Positions 57,401 to 64,000 of a stretch of 64,000 bases of DNA are shown in pieces; within the stretch, counting starts at the first letter, position 1, and each line of letters opens with the position of its first letter. Under the pieces are notes generated by a model. The model made no database searches, had not been told where the DNA came from, and saw nothing but the letters and a program-made list of their open reading frames with translations. Origin of the DNA: Beta vulgaris subsp. vulgaris. Taxonomy: Eukaryota; Streptophyta; Magnoliopsida; Caryophyllales; Amaranthaceae. Both the position numbers and the translations under genes were made by a program. The DNA lies in the NCBI RefSeq assembly GCF_026745355.1, contig NC_079206.1, positions 36,587,642 through 36,651,641 of the forward strand. The letters run 5' to 3'.

Positions 57401-60400
57401 ATGTAGAGCCTATTATGTTTGTGAGTCTAATTCCCTTAAATTAGGTGTGTGTGATTTTAATTTAATAATTCGAGTGCATTGCATTGAATATACAAATTGA
57501 GGTTTGTGTGCATCTCCTAATAGATGTTAATGAGAGATCCTCTAGTTCTCGAGCTAACAACAAGCCTATTCAATATAAAGATTCAATCTTTATGCCCTAT
57601 TTCATATAAGATCGAATCTTTCAACAAGTACAAGTGAGATTCGGGTGTTTTGAGACTTGTTAATTATTTTACTATCCACAAACACATCATTTGCTTTATA
57701 ATTTTTTTTTTTTGTTGAATGATATAGAGGTCCTATTATGTTTGTGAGTCTAATTCCCTTAAATTAGGTGTGTGTGTATTTTAATTTAATAATTCGAGTG
57801 CATTGCATTTAATATACAAATTGAGGTTTGTGTGCATCTCCTAATAGATGTTAATGAGAGATCCTCTAGTTCTCGAGCTAACAACAAAGCCTATTCAATA
57901 TAAAGATTCAATCTTTATGCCCTATTTCATATAAAGATCGAATCTTTCAACAAGTACAAGTGAGATTCGGGTGTTTTAGACTTGTTATTATTTTACTATC
58001 CACAAACACATCATTTGCTTTATAATTTTTTTTAGTTGTTGAATGATGTAGAGGTCCTATTATGTTTGTGAGTCTAATTCCTTAAATTAGGTGTGTGTGA
58101 TTTTAATTTAATAATTCGAGTGCATTGCATTTAATATACAAATTGAGGTTTGTGTGCATCTCCTAATAGATGTTAATGAGAGATCCTCTAGTTCTCGAGC
58201 TAACAACAAAGCCTATTCAATATAAAGATTCAATCTTTATGCCCTATTTCATATAAAGATCGAATCTTTCAACAAGTACAAGTGAGATTCGGGTGTTTTG
58301 AGACTTGTTATTAATTTTACTATCCACAAACACATCATTTGCTTTATAATTCTTTTTTTTAGTTGTTGAATGATGTAGAGTCCTATTATGTTTGTGAGTC
58401 TAATTCCCTTAAATTAGGTGTGTGTGGATTTTAATTTAATAATTCGATGCATTGCATTAATATACAAATTGAGGTTTGTGTGCATCTCCTAATAGATGTT
58501 AATGAGAGATCCTCTAGTTCTCGAGCTAACAACAAAGCCTATTCAATATAAAGATTCAATCTTTATGCCCTATTTCATATAAAGATCGAATCTTTCAACA
58601 AGTACAAGTGAGATTCGGGTGTTTTGAGACTTGTTAATTATTTTACTATCCACAAACACATCATTTGCTTTATAATTCTTTTTTTTAGTTGTTGAATGAT
58701 GAAGAGGTCCTATTATGTTGTGAGTCTAATTCCCTTAAATTAGGTGTGTTGTCATTTTAATTTAATAATTCGCGTATCATTGCATTGAATATACAAATTG
58801 AGGTTTGTGTGCATCTCCTAATAGATGTTAATGAGAGATCTCTAGTTCTCGAGCTAACAAAAACCTATTCAATATAAAGATTCAATCTTTATGCCCTATT
58901 TCATATAAAGATCGAATCTTTCAACAAGTACAAGTGAGATTCGGGTGTTTTGAGACTTGTTAATTATTTTACTATCCACAAACACATCATTTGCTTTATA
59001 ATTCTTTTTTTTAGTTGTTGAATGATGTAGAGGTCCTTATGTTTGTGAGTCTAATTCCCTTAAATTAGGTGTGTGTGATTTTAATTTAATAATTGGTCAT
59101 TGCATTGAATATACAAATTGAGGTTTGTGTGCATCTCCTAATAGATGTTAATGAGAGATCCTCTAGTTCTCGAGCTAACAAAAAAAACCTATTCAATATA
59201 AAGATTCAATCTTTATGCCCTATTTCATATAAAGATCGAATCTTTCAACAAGTACAAGTGAGATTCGGGTGTTTTGAGACTTGTTAATTATTTTACTATC
59301 CACAAACACATCATTTGCTTTATAATTCTTTTTTTTAGTTGTTGAATGATTTAGAGGTCCTATTATGTTTGTGAGTCTAATTCCCTTAAATTAGGTGTGT
59401 GTGTATTTTAATTTAATAATTCGAGTCATTGCATTGAATATACAAATTGAGGTTTGTGTGCATCTCCTAATAGATGTTAATGAGAGATCCTCTAGTTCTC
59501 GAGCTAACAACAAAGCCTATTCAATATAAAGATTCAATCTTTATGCCCTATTTCATATAAAGATCGAATCTTTCAACAAGTACAAGTGAGATTCGGGTGT
59601 TTGAGACTTGTTAATTATTTTACTATCCACAAACACATCATTTGCTTTATAATTCTTTTTTTTAGTTGTTGAATGATATAGGAGTCCTATTATGTTTGTG
59701 AGTCTAATTCCCTTAAATTAGGATTGCTATTTTAATTTAATAATTCGAGTGCATTGCATTTAATATACAAATTGAGGTTTGTGTGCATCTCCTAATAGAT
59801 GTTAATGAGAGATCCTCTAGTTCTCGAGCTAACAACAAAGCCTATTCAATATAAAGATTCAATCTTTATGCCCTATTTCATATAAAGATCGAATCTTTCA
59901 ACAAGTACAAGTGAGATTCGGGTGTTTAGACTTGTTATTAATTTTACTATCCACAAACACATCATTTGCTTTATAATTCTTTTTTTAGTTGTTGAATGAT
60001 GTAGAGGTCCTATTATGTTTGTGAGTCTAATTCCTTAAATTAGGTGTGTGGGATTTTAATTTAATAATTCGAGTACATTGCATTGAATATACAAATTGAG
60101 GTTTGTGTGCATCTCCTAATAGATGTTAATGAGAGATCCTCTAGTTCTCGAGCTAACAACAAAGCCTATTCAATATAAAGATTCAATCTTTATGCCCTAT
60201 TTCATATAAAGATCGAATCTTTCAACAAGTACAAGTGAGATTCGGGTGTTTGAGACTTGTTATTAATTTTACTATCCACAAACACATCATTTGCTTTATA
60301 ATTCTTTTTTTTAGTTGTTGAATGATGTAGAGGTCCTATTATGTTTGTGAGTCTAATTCCCTTAAATTAGGTGTGTTTGTATTTTAATTTAATAATTCGA

Positions 60401-62337
60401 GTCATTGCATTGAATATACAAATTGAGGTTTGTGTGCATCTCCTAATAGATGTTAATGAGAGATCCTCTAGTTCTCGAGCTAACAACAAAGCCTATTCAA
60501 TATAAAGATTCAATCTTTATGCCCTATTTCATATAAAGATCGAATCTTTCAACAAGTACAAGTGAGATTCGGGTGTTTATTGACTTGTTATTAATTTTAC
60601 TATCCACAAACACATCATTTGCTTTATAATTCTTTTTTTTAGTTGTTGAATGATGTAGAGGTCCTATTATGTTTGTGAGTCTAATTCCCTTAAATTAGGT
60701 GTGTGGATTTTAATTTAATAATTCGAGTACATTGCATTGAATATACAAATTGAGGTTTGTGTGCATCTCCTAATAGATGTTAATGAGAGATCCTCTAGTT
60801 CTCGAGCTAACAACAAAGCCTATTCAATATAAAGATTCAATCTTTATGCCCTATTTCATATAAAGATCGAATCTTTCAACAAGTACAAGTGAGATTCGGG
60901 TGTTTATGACTTGTTATTAATTTTACTATCCACAAACACATCATTTGCTTTATAATTTTTTTTTAGTTGTTGAATGATGTAGAGGTCCTATTATGTTTGT
61001 GAGTCTAATTCCCTTAAATTAGGTGTTATTGAATATACAAATTGAGGTTTGTGTGCATCTCCTAATAGATGTTAATGAGAGATCCTCTAGTTCTCGAGCT
61101 AAAAACAAAGCCTATTCAATATAAAGATTCAATCTTTATGCCCTATTTCATATAAAGATCGAATCTTTCAACAAGTACAAGTGAGATTCGGGTGTTTGAG
61201 ACTTGTTATTAATTTTACTATCCACAAACACATCATTTGCTTTATAATTCTTTTTTTAGTTGTTGAATGATGTAGAGGTCCTATTATGTGTGTGAGTCTA
61301 ATTCCCTTAAATTAGGTGTGTGTGGATTTTAATTTAATAATTCGAGTACATTGCATTGAATATACAAATTGAGGTTTGTGTGCATCTCCTAATAGATGTT
61401 AATGAGAGATCCTCTAGTTCTCGAGCTAACAACAAACCTATTCAATATAAAGATTCAATCTTTATCCCTATTTCATATAAAGATCGAATCTTTCAACAAG
61501 TACAAGTGAGATTCGGGTGTTTATAGACTTGTTATTAATTTTACTATCCACAAACACATCATTTCTTTATAATTCTTTTTTTTAGTTGTTGAATGATGTA
61601 GAGGTCCTATTATGTTTGTAGTCTAATTCCCTTAAATTAGGTGTGTGTGGATTTTAATTTAATAATTCGAGTACATTGCATTGAATATACAAATTGAGGT
61701 TTGTGTGCATCTCCTAATAGATGTTAATGAGAGATCCTCTAGTTCTCGAGCTAACAACAAAGCCTATTCAATATAAAGATTCAATCTTTATGCCCTATTT
61801 CATATAAAGATCGAATCTTTCAACAAGTACAAGTGAGATTCGGGTGTTTATTAGACTTGTTATTAATTTTACTATCCACAAACACATCATTTGCTTTATA
61901 ATTCTTTTTTTAGTTGTTGAATGATGTAGAGGTCCTATTATGTTTGTGAGTCTAATTCCCTTAAATTAGGTGTGTGTGGATTTTAATTTAATAATTCGAG
62001 TACATTGCATTGAATATACAAATTGAGGTTTGTGTGCATCTCCTAATAGATGTTAATGAGAGATCCTCTAGTTCTCGAGCTAACAACAAAGCCTATTCAA
62101 TATAAAGATTCAATCTTTATGCCCTATTTCATAAAAAGATCGAATCATTCAACAAGTACAAGTGAGATTCGGGTGTTTATTGACTTGTTATTAATTTTAC
62201 TATCCACAAACACATCATTTGTTTATAATTCTTTTTTTAGTTGTTGAATGATGTAGAGGTCCTATTATGTTGTGAGTTTAATTTCCTTAAATTAGGTGTG
62301 TGTGGATTTTAAATTAATAATTCGAGTACATTGCATT
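48489..62337 (+). repeat. Satellite array, short form (~328-bp monomer), about 42 copies
   Basis: The landmark GAGGTTTGTGTGCATCTC recurs every 318-331 bp, for example at 48725, 49364, 50010, 51968, 54243, 56850, 60100, 61371 and 62025. With the three units before the solo LTR this makes about 45. One unit near 61025 lacks ~30 bp. The array ends mid-monomer at 62337 where an LTR begins. Open frames of 60-100 codons recurring in these units are frame coincidences of the repeat. Confidence 0.96.
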
Positions 62338-64000
62338 TGTAATAGCCCTAAAAAGCCCTAACTCAAAACCCTGATTATGTGCTAAAGCATGAGATCGTAT
62401 TAAAGTAACTACAGAGCAGTCTAACTGTGTATTTCCTATGATATTATGTTTAATTAGTTAACTTATATGTTTTACGTAATTAATTGACTACTTCATATAG
62501 AGTTATAGCATTTTAAGGTTCTAGGTGGAAGATAGTTACTTGAAACTATCAGTTATGTAAGTTTCATTTGGTTGTAGTGCTTAAAGTAGATTAGAATACT
62601 CTCCAACACCATACGAGGCAAAAGTAGGTAAGATCTACCATTCTTATTGGATGAGAAGACTTTGGAAACCAATAGATAAGTTGAAAAGTCCTTGAGAGCC
62701 TTAAACATTAAGATTGTGAAAATCGTATGAGATTGTTTTATCGGGTAACGATAACCTTCCAGTTAAAGAGCCTTTCGGGATTGAATCCGAGCTCAGAACC
62801 TAACCAAACTTGATATATGACATGCTTAGGATGTCTTAAGGTTAAAATGGTCATTTAAGCCCAAGAATTACGTGGCTTAGTAAGGTAAATTGCTTACATA
62901 GTAAAACCTGGCCAGCTGGAATTACAGCTCAGACCTATCCTCAAAGAAAGCTGCTTAGCAGCTACTCAAGTGTCGATCTCTCAAAGCCCTTTGAATGCAT
63001 GATAGCCAACACCAAAGGCTAACACCTCAAGCAAGAACCACCCAGAAACTCCAAGAAACCGACGTTGCCCAGATTACCTTTCCCTCCTCCTTGGTTACCG
63101 CCAGAACAGGCTATAAAAGGCTGTTCTGGGTTTTCGTCTCCTTTCTCATATTTTCTCCTCTTTGACACCCACTTTTCTCTACATAGAACTCTTCTAAACA
63201 TCCATACAGAGTTGTTCAACCTTTGGTTCCAACCTTTAGACCATAAATCATATAGAAAACCTTGTTCAAAGATCACATAAGTTGCTGTAAGTTCAACAGT
63301 TTACATCTCTTGTATTTAAGCTTAGTTTTTCATATCTATAAGCTTGTTGAAACTAATCTTTAGCATTTTATATATTCAGGGGAAGCTGTAGGAGTAGTTA
63401 ACCAAGTGGATTAAGGATTTTCGTGAGCTTTAAGCATCCTTAGCTAAGGTACACACTTAGTTTGGTTTAACCTAGAGATTTTCCACTCTTATAGTTAAGT
63501 GATTGTTTCTTTCTTGTGTAAAGCATGTTTATGAAATGAATTTATGTATGATATGTGTATTATCATGTGTATATTGAGTATATTACATAAGTATAACATG
63601 CTAAGGTTCATTAGAGATGTTTCAATTGACCTAAACAACACTTATACACTAAGTCGTTACGATTATGCTTCTAAATGGGATGTGCTTAGTACATGAACTT
63701 ATATAGTAATTGATAATTGGTAATCTCTTGATGAAATATATGTTTGAGTATTATTTATGTCCCTAATACATAATTGGTTAAGTTCTATCAAAGTTATTAT
63801 GTTAAAAACTAGTTTTAAGTATGAAAACCCTAAATCTTCTCAACTATCAAAGTAAGGGTAATTGAAAGGAGTTGATAAGAGTTATGAGTATTAAGGATGA
63901 GTTGATAAGGATTTTGAGTATTGAGGTTTAAAGTATAAACCATTAAATATCTTATTTTATAAATATGAAAGTGAGGCATGAATAGGCACCCCGAGTTAGG
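62338..64000 (+). mobile_element. LTR of a Ty3-gypsy-type element, running off the window
   Basis: Sequence changes abruptly from satellite to TGTAATAGCCCTAAAAAGCC at 62338. A TG start, a TATA box at 63112, a CT-rich leader after it, and a long AT-rich tail fit a large plant LTR; the style resembles Tekay/Del elements. No protein coding is seen to 64000, so the LTR is longer than ~1.6 kb or is followed by leader. The frames on both strands at 63019-63280 have no recognised domain. Confidence 0.6.
63112..63118 (+). promoter_or_regulatory. TATA box in the terminal LTR
   Basis: GGCTATAAAAGGCTG, with a pyrimidine-rich stretch (TTTCGTCTCCTTTCTC) about 20 bases downstream, matches a plant RNA polymerase II promoter. 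Confidence 0.65.

Noticed and set aside
51235..62247. Recurring 60-100-codon frames in the satellite
   Set aside because: Each arises from the same monomer region and is present only where indels remove stops; most monomers break it.
32129..62337. Tandem structure considered as CRISPR or rDNA spacer
   Set aside because: Units of 328-571 bp with no variable spacers exclude CRISPR; no rRNA genes or spacer promoters are seen.
63019..63280. Open frames on both strands after the TATA box of the terminal LTR
   Set aside because: They overlap each other antisense and lie in the LTR leader; no domain recognised.

Overview
The window looks like plant nuclear heterochromatin, most likely from a eudicot. 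It is AT-rich, has no operons or bacterial-type genes, and consists almost entirely of nested plant transposable elements (hAT, CACTA, Stowaway and PIF/Harbinger-like MITEs, Ty1-copia, Ty3-gypsy) followed by a long satellite array. I could not identify the species. I see no convincing intact host gene, tRNA, rRNA or CRISPR array. Every recognisable coding region belongs to a mobile element and nearly all are broken.

Layout. Positions 1-7262 hold a nest of DNA transposons. A 258-bp Stowaway MITE comes first, then a 5.9-kb hAT-like element (1339-7253, 8-bp duplication GCTGTACA). This large element has no recognisable transposase. It has collected a second Stowaway MITE, a PIF/Harbinger-like MITE with a very G-rich core, a decayed ~136-bp tandem repeat, a gene-like 5' exon fragment, and a smaller hAT MITE. 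Positions 7571-8355 are a second, non-autonomous hAT carrying its own nested MITE. Positions 8529-13163 are the 3' end of a minus-strand Ty1-copia element, interrupted by a 3.3-kb hAT (9739-13030) whose transposase is almost complete but has two frameshifts. Positions 13164-15700 are the 5' part of a CACTA element with TNP2-type transposase remains, cut off by a Ty3-gypsy element.

Positions 15700-32128 are a Ty3-gypsy graveyard. It contains two related, minus-strand, 3'-truncated elements; an Athila-like gag fragment; three copies of a ~0.8-kb LTR arranged +, -, + that form a large palindrome; and, inside the first LTR copy, a 3.07-kb LTR element with intact 5-bp duplications (AATCC). That element carries gag and protease but no reverse transcriptase.

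Positions 32129-62337 are a head-to-tail satellite array. The left part has a ~571-bp monomer. The right part has a ~328-bp monomer that differs by one ~243-bp deletion. Every monomer carries a conserved double dyad. The array is interrupted by a complete 4.3-kb CACTA element (36748-41092, duplication GTG) and a 1.09-kb solo LTR (47396-48488, duplication TGCCC). At 62338 the array ends abruptly at the start of a plus-strand LTR that runs off the window.

Nothing here points to a new enzymatic system. The most distinctive features are the two-form satellite with its dyad, the LTR palindrome, the reverse-transcriptase-less element, and the hAT family whose autonomous-type and non-autonomous members lie next to each other.
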